Assembly: GCA_905215505.1 (NCBI GenBank) | Contig: CAJMPU010000004.1 | Location: 1 to 64,000 of the forward strand | Length of the DNA stretch: 64,000 bases | Direction: 5' to 3' | Source: an uncultured bacterium | GTDB taxonomy: Bacteria; Actinomycetota; Coriobacteriia; Coriobacteriales; Coriobacteriaceae | Position numbers and translations under genes: made by a program | Shown: one piece after another, positions 7,623-16,208 of the stretch | How positions within the stretch are numbered: position 1 is the first letter of the stretch | Layout: every line of letters begins with the position of its first letter | The notes under the pieces: model-generated | What the model was told of the DNA's origin: nothing | Database searches by the model: none | What the model saw: only the letters and a program-made list of their open reading frames with translations

Positions 7623-8498
7623 ATGACGGCTGCTGCGGCTGTGGAGCCCACGGAGCTTGAAGAACTCATGGAAGCGCAGGCCGAGGCCGCGCACGAGCGC
7701 GAGGTTGGGGATGCGACTCGCCCCACGGCAGAGGAACTTGCCGCCTCGCCGACGCGCATCGACGTCGAGGGCCTCGACCTGTTCTATGGCGACCACCATG
7801 CGCTCAAGGACGTGAATATCAAGATCCGCGACAAGCAGATCACCTCGTTCATCGGGCCTTCGGGCTGCGGAAAGTCTACGTTGCTGCGCTGCTTTAACCG
7901 CATGAACGACGGCATCAAGGATTGCCGCATTGAGGGCAAGATTGCGCTCGATGGTCAAGATATCCTGGGCGATTACGACATCTGCCGTTTGCGCCAGCGC
8001 GTGGGCATGGTGTTCCAGCGCCCCAACCCGTTTCCCATGAGCATCTACGACAACGTCGCCTACGGTCCTCGCGGTATGGGCGTGCGCGACCGCGCCGTGC
8101 TCGATGGGCTGGTCGAGGACTCCCTTCGTCGCGCTGCGCTATGGGATGAGGTCAAGGACAAGCTCAAGGAGTCGGGCCTGGGTCTTTCGGGCGGTCAGCA
8201 GCAACGCCTGTGCATCGCCCGCGCACTTGCCGTGCAGCCCGACATTCTGCTGATGGACGAGCCGACCTCGGCACTCGACCCTGTGTCGACGTTGGTGGTG
8301 GAGCAGCTGGCCTGCGAGCTCAAGGAGACCTGCACGCTGGTGGTCGTGACGCACAACATGCAGCAGGCCGCGCGTATTTCCGATTCGGTTGCGTTCTTTT
8401 TGCTGGGTGAGCTGGTGGAGCACGCGCCCACCGCGCAACTCTTCAAGAATCCGTCCGATCCGCGCACCGCGGATTATTTGACGGGGCGTTTTGGCTGA
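7623..8498 (+). CDS. pstB: Phosphate ABC transporter ATP-binding protein PstB
   Basis: ATPase subunit of the high-affinity phosphate importer PstSCAB. 291 aa: Walker A GPSGCGKSTLLRCFNRMND, the PstB-typical QRPNPFPMSIYDNVAYG Q-loop region, signature LSGGQQQR, and Walker B ILLMDEPTSALDP. ATG 7623 is preferred because GGAGGT lies 7 nt upstream. About 40 Ala/Glu-rich residues precede the domain, which is longer than usual. The partners pstS, pstC, pstA and phoU are not in the window; it stands between a VanRS-like pair and a PhoBR-like pair. Confidence 0.92.
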   Translation: MTAAAAVEPTELEELMEAQAEAAHEREVGDATRPTAEELAASPTRIDVEGLDLFYGDHHALKDVNIKIRDKQITSFIGPSGCGKSTLLRCFNRMNDGIKDCRIEGKIALDGQDILGDYDICRLRQRVGMVFQRPNPFPMSIYDNVAYGPRGMGVRDRAVLDGLVEDSLRRAALWDEVKDKLKESGLGLSGGQQQRLCIARALAVQPDILLMDEPTSALDPVSTLVVEQLACELKETCTLVVVTHNMQQAARISDSVAFFLLGELVEHAPTAQLFKNPSDPRTADYLTGRFG

Positions 8499-8562
8499 CG
8501 CTGTCTTTTACAGGTGCCTTTAGGGTTAAGATGCGGTCATATCGGCCGCAAAGGGGTTCAAC

Positions 8563-9291
8563 ATGATCTATTACGTCGAGGACGATGACAACATCAGGGA
8601 TTTGACAGTCTACGCGCTGCGCAAGCAGGGAATCGAGGCCGAGGGCTTTTCGTGCGATGGCGAGTTTAAAGCTGCCGTGGCGCGACGGGTGCCCGATGCT
8701 GTGCTGCTCGATATCATGCTGCCCGATACCGATGGCTTGGCGATTATGCGTCGTCTGCGTGCCGATCGCCTGACGGCGACGGTGCCCATCATGATGCTTA
8801 CCGCCAAGGATACCGAGCTCGACAAGGTGATGGCGCTCGATGGCGGTGCCGACGATTACCTGACTAAGCCGTTTTCGCTCATGGAGCTTGCGAGCCGCTG
8901 CCGCGCACTGCTGCGTCGCGGCGGCATGGTCAAGCAGGCGAGCGATGTGCTCAGTGTGGGCGACATCGTGCTCTCGCCCAGCCATCGCGAGGTGACCGTT
9001 GCCGGCGAGCCGCTTAAGCTCACCCTGCGCGAGTTCGACCTGCTCGAGTACCTCATGCGCAAGCCCGGCGTGGTCTTTACCCGCGAGTCGTTGCTGCAGA
9101 GCGTGTGGGGCTGGGACTTCGACGGCGGTTCGCGCACCGTCGACGTGCACGTGCAGACGCTTCGCCAAAAACTGGGCGAGCATGCCAGCGCCATCGAGAC
9201 CGTGCGCGGCGTGGGCTACCGCTTGGCCGAGCCTTCTGCCGGTGATGGTGCCGAAGGCGACGACACCGCGGCCACCGCATCTGAGGAGTAA
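8563..9291 (+). CDS. phoB: Response regulator, PhoB/RegX3-like
   Basis: 242 aa. Receiver with YVEDDDNI acidic residues, phospho-acceptor Asp in AVLLDIMLPDTDG, and Lys in DDYLTKPFSLMEL; OmpR winged helix ending VRGVGYRLAEPS. An acidic/Ala-rich tail of ~20 residues is unusual. It overlaps the operon with the kinase that follows 3 nt later. Its place directly after pstB suggests phosphate-starvation control (inference), so the phoB symbol is provisional. Confidence 0.85.
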   Translation: MIYYVEDDDNIRDLTVYALRKQGIEAEGFSCDGEFKAAVARRVPDAVLLDIMLPDTDGLAIMRRLRADRLTATVPIMMLTAKDTELDKVMALDGGADDYLTKPFSLMELASRCRALLRRGGMVKQASDVLSVGDIVLSPSHREVTVAGEPLKLTLREFDLLEYLMRKPGVVFTRESLLQSVWGWDFDGGSRTVDVHVQTLRQKLGEHASAIETVRGVGYRLAEPSAGDGAEGDDTAATASEE

Positions 9292-9294
9292 CCC

Positions 9295-10719
9295 GTGGTC
9301 TTCGCCCCCCAGGGAAAACATACGCTGTCGCACCGCGTTTTTGTGACGATCTTTGTCTGCGCCATGGCAGTTATCGTGGCGTTTACGGTGCTGGGTGCGT
9401 TCTTTGTGCAAAACACTTTGGCGGATGCCACGAGTGCCAATCTGGCGCAGGAAACCGAGCTCATTGCTGCCGCCCTCGACGAGCAGCAGGAGCCCATTCC
9501 GTTCTTGCGGAGCCTCGATCGCGAGGATCTTCGTATCACGCTGATCAATAAGGACGGATCTGTTGCCTACGACAACGAGGCGTCGCCTTCCACACTGCCC
9601 AACCATGGCGATCGCCCCGAGGTCATCGAGGCCTTTGAGAGTGGTTCGGGTTCCGCGGAGCGCGCAAGCTCTACACTCGACGAGATTATGCTGTATCGCG
9701 CCGTCACCCTTGATAACGGCCAGGTCGTTCGCTTGGCGCAGGCCCAGCCTGGCGTTGCGGCGATTTTGCTGTCTATGCTGGCGCCGATGCTGCTTATCGC
9801 AGCAGCGGGTGCGGTACTCTCGTTTTTTATGGCGCGCCGTGAGTCCCGTGCCATCATCGCACCGTTGCAAGAGGTGGATTTGGATCACCCACGCCGTAGC
9901 TATGAGCACGCCTATGCCGAGATGGTCCCCATGCTTGAGCGTATCGAGTCGCAGCGCCAGGAACTCAAGCGCCAAATGGCGGTGCTAGCGGACAACGACC
10001 GTATGCGCCGCGAGTTCACGGCGAATATCACCCATGAGCTCAAGACGCCGCTTACGGCGATTTCGGGCTATGCCGAGCTCATCGCAAATGGCATGGTCGA
10101 GGGCGAGGACGACCTGCGCAACTTTGGCGGTCGCATCTATCGTGAGGCGGGCCGCTTGGCAGCGCTTGTCAACGACATCCTTACGCTGTCTAACTTGGAC
10201 GAGGCCGAGCGTGCGACTGAGGGCGAGGCGGTGCCCATTGGGTCCACGGAGCCTATTGAGCTCTCTCGTGCCATCTATGCGGTTGAGCAGCGTCTTGAAC
10301 AGGTTGCCCGTCAGGCGAATGTGACGATAAGTCATGAGACCAAGCCTGTGGTCATCGAAGGCGTGTCGCGCTTGATCGACGAGCTCATCTATAATCTGGC
10401 AAGCAACGCCATCCGCTACAATCGACCCGGCGGTACGGTTACGTTGCAGTGCGGCACCAACGACGAAGGCCATCCGTTCCTCGCTGTCGCCGACACGGGA
10501 ATCGGTATCGCGCCTGAAGAACAGGGCAAGGTATTTGAGCGGTTCTATCGCGTGGACAAGAGTAGGTCCAAGGCACGCGGCGGAACCGGCCTGGGGCTTG
10601 CCATTGTCAAGCATGCGGCCCTGTATCATCACGCCACGCTCGACCTGTCGAGCGAGTTGGGCGTGGGAACCACCATTACGGTGACGTTTCCCATACAGCA
10701 GGACGAGCCATTCGCATAG
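9295..10719 (+). CDS. phoR: Sensor histidine kinase, PhoR-like
   Basis: 474 aa with GTG start and GAGGAG 6 nt upstream inside the end of the regulator gene. N-terminal membrane helix (VFVTIFVCAMAVIVAFTVLGAFF), an extracytoplasmic domain of ~120 residues, a second helix (SMLAPMLLIAAAGAVLSFFMA), then the phospho-acceptor His in ANITHELKTPLTAISGYAELI and an HATPase domain (NLASNAIRYN; GGTGLGLAIVKH). Same architecture as PhoR kinases of Gram-positives, but phosphate specificity is inferred from pstB and the partner regulator only. Confidence 0.87.
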   Translation: MVFAPQGKHTLSHRVFVTIFVCAMAVIVAFTVLGAFFVQNTLADATSANLAQETELIAAALDEQQEPIPFLRSLDREDLRITLINKDGSVAYDNEASPSTLPNHGDRPEVIEAFESGSGSAERASSTLDEIMLYRAVTLDNGQVVRLAQAQPGVAAILLSMLAPMLLIAAAGAVLSFFMARRESRAIIAPLQEVDLDHPRRSYEHAYAEMVPMLERIESQRQELKRQMAVLADNDRMRREFTANITHELKTPLTAISGYAELIANGMVEGEDDLRNFGGRIYREAGRLAALVNDILTLSNLDEAERATEGEAVPIGSTEPIELSRAIYAVEQRLEQVARQANVTISHETKPVVIEGVSRLIDELIYNLASNAIRYNRPGGTVTLQCGTNDEGHPFLAVADTGIGIAPEEQGKVFERFYRVDKSRSKARGGTGLGLAIVKHAALYHHATLDLSSELGVGTTITVTFPIQQDEPFA

Positions 10720-10744
10720 CGATACAACATAGATATTGATGTAG

Positions 10745-10780
10745 ACGCCGCATTTGACTTTCGGGTGCGGCGTTGTTGTG
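10745..10780 (+). terminator. Terminator after phoR-like kinase
   Basis: ACGCCGCA ... TGCGGCGT hairpin with a 13-nt loop followed by TTGTTGT, 25 nt after the stop codon. Confidence 0.65.
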
Positions 10781-10914
10781 CAATTTTACGATTGCTTCCG
10801 ACATTTTTACAGGAGAGCCTGTTTCTTATGTATAGAGTTTGGTCTCGGTAAAAAGATGCGATAACATACGGACAGTTTTGTCAATCCGAACTGGGGAAAT
10901 GAAAGGCAAGCTGC

Positions 10915-11571
10915 ATGACCCTTCTCGAACTGTTCCAGCTGCTGAAGAAGCACCTCAAGCTGGTCATCACCCTTCCGGTGGTCTGCGCGATCGCCATGGG
11001 CATCGTGTCCTTCGTTGCGATGGACAACACCTATACCGCGACGACGAGCATGTACATTCTCGCCAAGACCGACGATAGCGGTCAGATGAGCTACAACGAT
11101 CTCTCGGCGAGCCAGATGCTTTCCAACGATATCGCCACGCTGCTGGATAGCGATAGCGTTAAGAGCGGCGCCGCCAAAGAACTGGGCCTCACCGATCTGG
11201 ATGACTACAAGGTGTCTGTTTCCTCCGAGACCACCACGCGTGTCATTACGCTTTCGGTTACCGGCACCGATGCCAAGGAGACGGCTGAGGTCGCAAAGGC
11301 CATTGCCAGCTCGGTGAGTACGGTCGCTCAGAACGTCGGCGCTGCCCAGAGCATCAACGTTATCGACGAGGCTAAGACCCCCGAAGCCCCCAGCGGCCCC
11401 AAGCGCACGCTGTATATTGCCGTCGCGTTCCTCGCCGGTATCTTTATCGCAGTTGCCTATGTCGTTTTGGCAGACATGCTCAATACCCGCATCCGCGGTG
11501 CCGAAGAGGCAGAAGAGCTCCTGGGTATTCCCGTTGTTGGCCGAATTCCGGCTATGAAAGGTGGTAAATAG
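10915..11571 (+). CDS. Wzz/YveK-type polysaccharide chain-length determinant (CpsC-like)
   Basis: 218 aa. Two membrane helices (about residues 18-38 and 165-187) flank an extracytoplasmic coiled region, and the proline-rich AKTPEAPSGPKR precedes the second helix, as in Wzz proteins. In Gram-positive systems this membrane protein activates the cytoplasmic tyrosine kinase encoded next and sets capsule or exopolysaccharide length. It is the first gene of a three-gene module (kinase 2 nt downstream, then PHP phosphatase). No glycosyltransferase or flippase gene follows. Confidence 0.87.
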   Translation: MTLLELFQLLKKHLKLVITLPVVCAIAMGIVSFVAMDNTYTATTSMYILAKTDDSGQMSYNDLSASQMLSNDIATLLDSDSVKSGAAKELGLTDLDDYKVSVSSETTTRVITLSVTGTDAKETAEVAKAIASSVSTVAQNVGAAQSINVIDEAKTPEAPSGPKRTLYIAVAFLAGIFIAVAYVVLADMLNTRIRGAEEAEELLGIPVVGRIPAMKGGK

Positions 11572-11573
11572 GC

Positions 11574-12311
11574 ATGGCTAAGGCAAAGAACACCGATAAG
11601 CTCGTTGTGCAGAATGCCGCCAAGACCCTTCTGGCCAACATCCGCTTTGCGAGCGTGGACGACCCCATTCGCACCATCACCGTTACCTCCTCGATTCCCA
11701 ACGAGGGCAAGTCTACGGTTTCCATTAATCTTGCTCAGGCAATCGCCACGAGCGGCAAGTCCGTGCTCCTGGTCGAGGCCGATATGCGCCGCAGGTCCCT
11801 TTCCGATATGCTTGGCGTTCGTTCGCGCGGCGGACTCTATGCGGTCCTTTCCGAGCAGATTTCCATTGACCAGGCAATTGTCGAGACGGGTCAGAAGAAC
11901 TTCTACTTCCTCGATGCCGAGCCGCACATTCCCAATCCTGCCGACATCATCGTCTCTCACCGCTTTGCCAAGCTGGTAAAGGCGCTGTCCGCCAAGTTCC
12001 AGTACGTCATCTTCGATGCTCCTCCGGTCGGCACCTTCATCGATGCTGCCGAGATTGCCAGCCTGACCGACGGCACGCTGTTCGTGGTGCGCGAGGACTT
12101 TACCAAGCGCGAAGAGGCGCTCAACGCCATCGGTCAGCTTAAGAAGTCCGAGAAGGTCAAGCTCATCGGTACCGTTATGAACTACTGCGAGACCGAGACC
12201 AGCGAGTACTACTATTCTTACTACACCAAGGACGGTAAGAAGGTTAAGAAGGGCTCCGACGATCAGGGCACTTCCAAAAAGGGCATCTTCACCAACCGAG
12301 CAAACGTTTAG
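11574..12311 (+). CDS. Bacterial tyrosine kinase (CpsD/CapB/YwqD family)
   Basis: 245 aa BY-kinase. Walker A SSIPNEGKSTVSINLA, Walker A' VLLVEADMRR, Walker B YVIFDAPPVG, and a C-terminal tyrosine cluster (SEYYYSYYTKDGKK) that is the autophosphorylation site in this family. It needs the cytoplasmic end of the upstream Wzz-like protein for activity in known systems and is reset by the PHP phosphatase encoded next. Confidence 0.92.
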   Translation: MAKAKNTDKLVVQNAAKTLLANIRFASVDDPIRTITVTSSIPNEGKSTVSINLAQAIATSGKSVLLVEADMRRRSLSDMLGVRSRGGLYAVLSEQISIDQAIVETGQKNFYFLDAEPHIPNPADIIVSHRFAKLVKALSAKFQYVIFDAPPVGTFIDAAEIASLTDGTLFVVREDFTKREEALNAIGQLKKSEKVKLIGTVMNYCETETSEYYYSYYTKDGKKVKKGSDDQGTSKKGIFTNRANV

Positions 12312-12328
12312 TTGATTGAGGCCGACCT

Positions 12329-12979
12329 ATGCGTGACATTCATTGCCATATCTTGCCGGGTGTAGACGACGGCGCCGCCGATCTCGATGAGAGCTTGGCG
12401 ATGCTCGAGGCTGCCAAGCGGGCCGGTGTAACCAGAATCGTTTGCACTCCTCACTGCCGTGATCCCTATTTTGATTACGACAAGATGTGGGATGCCTTTG
12501 AGCTGCTGCGCGATAACGCTGACGGTTTTCCGCTCCAGATGGGCTTCGAGGTCAACCATCGAAAGCTCGTTGAGCTTGGTATCGATGCCGCGGAGCACTT
12601 GCATTTCGATGGAACCAATGAGTTCCTGCTTGAGCTTTCGACGCATGCCGATGCGTATGCGTTTAGAGAGTACGAGAACACGATTTACGATTTGCAGTGC
12701 CGTGGCTACCAGGTGATCATCGCTCATCCTGAGCGCTATCGTGCGGTTCAAAAGGATGTAAGCGTGGCGGAGCGTCTGGTCGATATGGGCTGCAAGCTGC
12801 AGGCTTCGGCGGACTTTATTGCCGGCGGTCGCTTTGGTCGCGAGAAAAAGCCAGCACAGCGCCTGTTCGATCAGAACCTGTACAGCTTCATCGCGAGCGA
12901 TGCCCATAACGTGGGTCATTACGACTGCTTGGCGAAGGCTCGCGCGAAGTTTAGCGTGCGCGGAGCTCATTTTCGCTAA
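12329..12979 (+). CDS. PHP-domain protein-tyrosine phosphatase (CpsB/YwqE family)
   Basis: 216 aa. It starts MRDIHCHILPGVDDGA (HxH metal ligands) and has CTPH, HPERY and SDAHNVGHY, the manganese-binding motifs of the polymerase/histidinol-phosphatase fold. It dephosphorylates the BY-kinase tyrosine tail and so controls polysaccharide assembly. It is the last gene of the wzz-kinase-phosphatase module, which differs from the pneumococcal order (phosphatase first). Confidence 0.92.
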   Translation: MRDIHCHILPGVDDGAADLDESLAMLEAAKRAGVTRIVCTPHCRDPYFDYDKMWDAFELLRDNADGFPLQMGFEVNHRKLVELGIDAAEHLHFDGTNEFLLELSTHADAYAFREYENTIYDLQCRGYQVIIAHPERYRAVQKDVSVAERLVDMGCKLQASADFIAGGRFGREKKPAQRLFDQNLYSFIASDAHNVGHYDCLAKARAKFSVRGAHFR

Positions 12980-13017
12980 AATCTGTCCCTAACGTTCGCA
13001 TTGAATGAAAGGGCAGC

Positions 13018-13518
13018 ATGGATATCCAACTTAAGACGGGATGCTTTGATGACGCGGCGTTGGTGCGCCGCGTCGTTTTTATGGACGAGCAGGGCTACGA
13101 GAATGAGTTCGACGCTATCGACGAGGATCCGAACTGCATTCATGTGACGCTCTATGTAGACGGCGAGCTTGCCGGTTGCTCGCGCGTGTTTCCCGAAGAG
13201 CTTGAGCGCGCGGCTGACGCAGAGGCTCCGGTGTCGCCGGCGTGCGACTTGGACGAAGGTGTCGCGGCGGGGGAGACCTACATTATGGGGCGCGTGGCCG
13301 TGCTGCCGAGCATGCGCCGTCGCGGTCTGGCGAGCAAGATTGTCGAGGCCAGTGCTTCGTGTGCACGCGATGCCGGCGCTAAGCTTATTAAGCTGCATGC
13401 TCAGGAATACGTGCTACCGCTCTATGTCAAGGCGGGCTACACGCAGATTGCCCCGGTGGACTATGAGGATGAAGGCCAGCCTCATGCCTGGATGGCCAAG
13501 CGCGTAGATGGCAGATAG
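13018..13518 (+). CDS. GNAT-family N-acetyltransferase, ElaA-like
   Basis: 166 aa. The acetyl-CoA binding stretch is MGRVAVLPSMRRRGLASKIVEA; the N-terminal FMDEQGYENEFDAIDEDP and C-terminal LYVKAGYTQIAPVDYEDEGQPHAWM resemble E. coli ElaA. The substrate is not known. The stop codon lies within a small hairpin (13510-13536) of the GGGACG-loop family. Confidence 0.82.
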   Translation: MDIQLKTGCFDDAALVRRVVFMDEQGYENEFDAIDEDPNCIHVTLYVDGELAGCSRVFPEELERAADAEAPVSPACDLDEGVAAGETYIMGRVAVLPSMRRRGLASKIVEASASCARDAGAKLIKLHAQEYVLPLYVKAGYTQIAPVDYEDEGQPHAWMAKRVDGR

Positions 13519-13536
13519 GGACGTTCCTTTTCTGCC
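13510..13536. repeat. GGGACG-loop hairpin overlapping GNAT stop codon
   Basis: Arms GGCAGA (13510-13515) and TCTGCC (13531-13536) enclose TAGGGACGTTCCTTT. The stop codon TAG is the first part of the loop. The element is 27 nt long, like the units at 15926-16006. Confidence 0.6.
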
Positions 13537-13720
13537 GGTAGTTGGGGATACTCCTTGGTAATTGGTGCATCGGAGCGCTTAGACATACAGTTTTTCGATT
13601 CCGTATGTATATATGCGCGCTAATGGGTTATAAAATCTAAGTCTGAACATAGCAGGTCTGCGATGCGGCTCGGGCGACCGGGCCGTTTTTGCGGGCGGGG
13701 GTAGCGCGAAAGGACTGCAC

Positions 13721-15745
13721 ATGCGTCAATTTAAGACCGAGAGCAAAAAACTGCTCGACCTCATGATCAATTCCATCTACACCAACAAGGAAATCTTCCT
13801 GCGCGAGCTTATCTCCAACGCGAGCGATGCCGTCGACAAGCTCAACTTTAAGAGCCTGCAGGACCCGAGCGTTAAGATCAACCAGGGCGACCTGGCCATT
13901 CGCGTCTCCTTCGATAAGGATGCCCGCACCATCACGATTTCGGATAATGGCATTGGCATGACCGCCGAGGAGCTCGAGCGCAATCTGGGCACCATCGCCC
14001 ATTCCGGCTCCGAGGAGTTTAAGACCGAGAACGCCGAGCAGCAGGGTTCGGATGTCGACATCATCGGCCAGTTTGGCGTGGGCTTCTACTCGGCCTTTAT
14101 GGTCGCCAGCCATGTGAAGGTCGTCAGCCGCGCCTATGGCGAGGACACCGCTCATGTGTGGGAATCCGACGGTCTTGAGGGCTACACCATCGAGGACGGC
14201 GAGCGTACTGAGCACGGTACCGATGTCATTCTGACGCTGCGCGAGAACGAGAAACTCGACGCCGACGGCGAGGCCGAGACCTACGATCGCTTCCTGACCG
14301 AGTGGGGCCTCAAGAGCCTGATTCAGCAGTACAGCAACTATGTGCGCTACCCGATTCAGATGATGGTGAGCAAGAGCCGCCAGAAGCCCAAGCCCGAGGA
14401 CGCTGGTGACGACTACAAGCCCGAGTACGAGGACTATCAGGAGCTCGAGACCATTAACTCCATGACGCCGATCTGGAAAAAGCGCAGCTCCGACGTTGAG
14501 CAGAAGGATTACGACGAGTTCTACAAGTCCACGTTCCACGACTTTGACGATCCTGCGCGCACCATCAGCTTCCATGCCGAGGGCACGCTCGAGTATGACG
14601 CCCTGCTGTTTGTGCCGGGCCGCGCGCCGTTCGATCTGTACAGCAAGGACTACGAGAAGGGTCTGGCGCTCTACAGCTCCAACGTTCTGATTATGGAGAA
14701 GTGCGACGACCTGCTGCCCGACTACTACAACTTTGTCCGCGGCGTCGTGGATTCCGCCGACGTGTCGCTCAACATCTCGCGCGAGACGCTGCAGCAGAAC
14801 CGTCAGCTCAAGGCCATCGCCAAGCGTGTGGAAAAGAAGATTACCGCCGACCTTGAGGATATGCGTGACAACGATCGCGAGGCCTACGAGAAGTTCTTTG
14901 AGAACTTTGGTCGCGGTCTTAAGTACGGCATCTACTCGAGCTACGGCATGAAGGCCGACGAGCTCGCCGACCTGCTGCTGTTCTGGTCTGCCAAGGAGCA
15001 GAAGATGATCACCCTTGCCGAGTATGCCAAGGGCATGCCCGAGGGCCAGAAGGCAATCTACTATGCCGCCGGCGATTCGCGCGAGCGTCTGGCCAAGATG
15101 CCCGTCGTGAAGAGCGTACTCGACCGCGGTTACGATGTGCTGCTGTTGACGCAGGACGTGGACGAGTTCACCTTCCAGGCCATGCGTGAGTACGTGGCTG
15201 CCGATATGCCCAAGGTCTACGAGGATGACACTGCTCGCGAGGCTGCCGAAAAGGCAGTTGCCGATGGTGCCGAGCCTGAGGTCGAGGATCGTCACCTGGA
15301 GCTCAAGAACGTCGCGACCGGTGATCTTGACCTGGCGACCGATGACGAGAAGAAGGAGGCCGAGGACGCCACCAAGGAGAACGAGGACCTCTTTAGCGCT
15401 ATGAAGGAGGCGCTCGGTGACAAGGTCGAGAAAGTTGCCGTCTCCGCGCGCCTGACCGATGCCCCTGCTTGCATTACCACCGAGGGCCCGCTTTCGCTCG
15501 AGATGGAGAAGGTGCTCCAGAAGGGTCCCGAGGGCGCGCCCGACGGTATGCCCAAGAGCCAGCGCGTGCTCGAGCTCAACGCCAAGCACCCGGTCTTTGC
15601 CAAGCTTGTCGCTGCCCAGAAGGCAGGCGACGCCGACAAGATCAAGCAGTACTCCGGTCTGCTCTATGACCAGGCTCTGCTGGTCGAGGGCATCCTCCCC
15701 GAGGACCCCGTGGCCTTCGCGGCGGCCGTTTGCGAACTCATGTAA
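13721..15745 (+). CDS. htpG: Chaperone HtpG (Hsp90 family)
   Basis: 674-aa ATP-dependent chaperone. The GHKL ATPase motifs are present: ELISNASDAVDKL, SDNGIGM and GQFGVGFYSAFMV. The middle domain has SRETLQQNRQLKAI. At about residues 495-550 there is a long acidic, charged insert before the dimerisation domain, making it longer than E. coli HtpG (624 aa). I saw no CIRCE or HAIR-type palindrome upstream, only a possible AT-rich -10 (TATAAAAT). Confidence 0.96.
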   Translation: MRQFKTESKKLLDLMINSIYTNKEIFLRELISNASDAVDKLNFKSLQDPSVKINQGDLAIRVSFDKDARTITISDNGIGMTAEELERNLGTIAHSGSEEFKTENAEQQGSDVDIIGQFGVGFYSAFMVASHVKVVSRAYGEDTAHVWESDGLEGYTIEDGERTEHGTDVILTLRENEKLDADGEAETYDRFLTEWGLKSLIQQYSNYVRYPIQMMVSKSRQKPKPEDAGDDYKPEYEDYQELETINSMTPIWKKRSSDVEQKDYDEFYKSTFHDFDDPARTISFHAEGTLEYDALLFVPGRAPFDLYSKDYEKGLALYSSNVLIMEKCDDLLPDYYNFVRGVVDSADVSLNISRETLQQNRQLKAIAKRVEKKITADLEDMRDNDREAYEKFFENFGRGLKYGIYSSYGMKADELADLLLFWSAKEQKMITLAEYAKGMPEGQKAIYYAAGDSRERLAKMPVVKSVLDRGYDVLLLTQDVDEFTFQAMREYVAADMPKVYEDDTAREAAEKAVADGAEPEVEDRHLELKNVATGDLDLATDDEKKEAEDATKENEDLFSAMKEALGDKVEKVAVSARLTDAPACITTEGPLSLEMEKVLQKGPEGAPDGMPKSQRVLELNAKHPVFAKLVAAQKAGDADKIKQYSGLLYDQALLVEGILPEDPVAFAAAVCELM

Positions 15746-15754
15746 CTTAAGTTG

Positions 15755-15773
15755 CGCGGTTCTACGAACCGCG
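15755..15773. other. Short perfect hairpin after htpG
   Basis: CGCGGTTC-TAC-GAACCGCG, 10 nt after the htpG stop. It lacks a T-run, so it is not a classical terminator. Confidence 0.6.
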
Positions 15774-15790
15774 TAACGGCTCGACGCTGC

Positions 15791-15889
15791 AAACCCGCCA
15801 GAGCGGCAATCTGCCTTTCAACTTCAGCGGCATGACCAGAAGGTCAATGCCGCTTCGCTTCAAGGCACCTTGCTCGCTCTGGCGGGTTT
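15791..15889. repeat. Three-tier long hairpin downstream of htpG
   Basis: Outer 14-bp perfect arms (15791-15804 and 15876-15889, AAACCCGCCAGAGC and its complement), a middle TGCCTT/AAGGCA pair, and an inner 12-bp stem (AGCGGCATGACC, 15826-15837) with an AGAA loop and one bulged A on the return strand. It ends in GGGTTTT, so it could end transcription from htpG, but its size and layering are more than a terminator needs. Confidence 0.75.
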
Positions 15890-15925
15890 TCGCTGTCGTT
15901 GCCAAAACATCGGCGTTGCCGGAGT

Positions 15926-16006
15926 AGTCATTGGGGACGTTCTTAAATGACTAGTCGTTGGGGACGTTCTTGTTTGACTGGTCGTTTAAGAACGTCCCCA
16001 ATGACT
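15926..16006. repeat. Three tandem 27-nt GGGGACGTTC hairpin units, the third inverted
   Basis: Units at 15926-15952, 15953-15979 and 15980-16006. Units 1 and 2 carry GGGGACGTTCTT in the loop on +; unit 3 carries it on -. Unit 1 is itself a 7-bp hairpin (AGTCATT/AATGACT), and its first 22 nt also pair perfectly with 15985-16006. The remaining stretch, 16007-16208, holds only the putative upstream region of the next gene. Confidence 0.8.
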
Positions 16007-16208
16007 ATTCGAACTGCTAGTTTGTGCGGGTTGTGGTTTTGGGAACTGCGGGAATTTAAGATACTGTACATCTGTACGTTAACTCATCTTCGTAGTATAT
16101 TGCTACCCGCAAAACTCAACACCATTGTGCCGCGAGATGTTAGCGTGCCTCCGTACAATGGTTGTTAATAGCATGATTCGGCTAAACGATAGGATGGATG
16201 GTCCAAGC

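Noticed and set aside
13637..15589. 650-aa open frame on the minus strand across htpG
   Set aside because: Shadow of the htpG coding frame caused by GC-rich codon bias; its translation has no recognisable domain, while the + frame is clearly HtpG.
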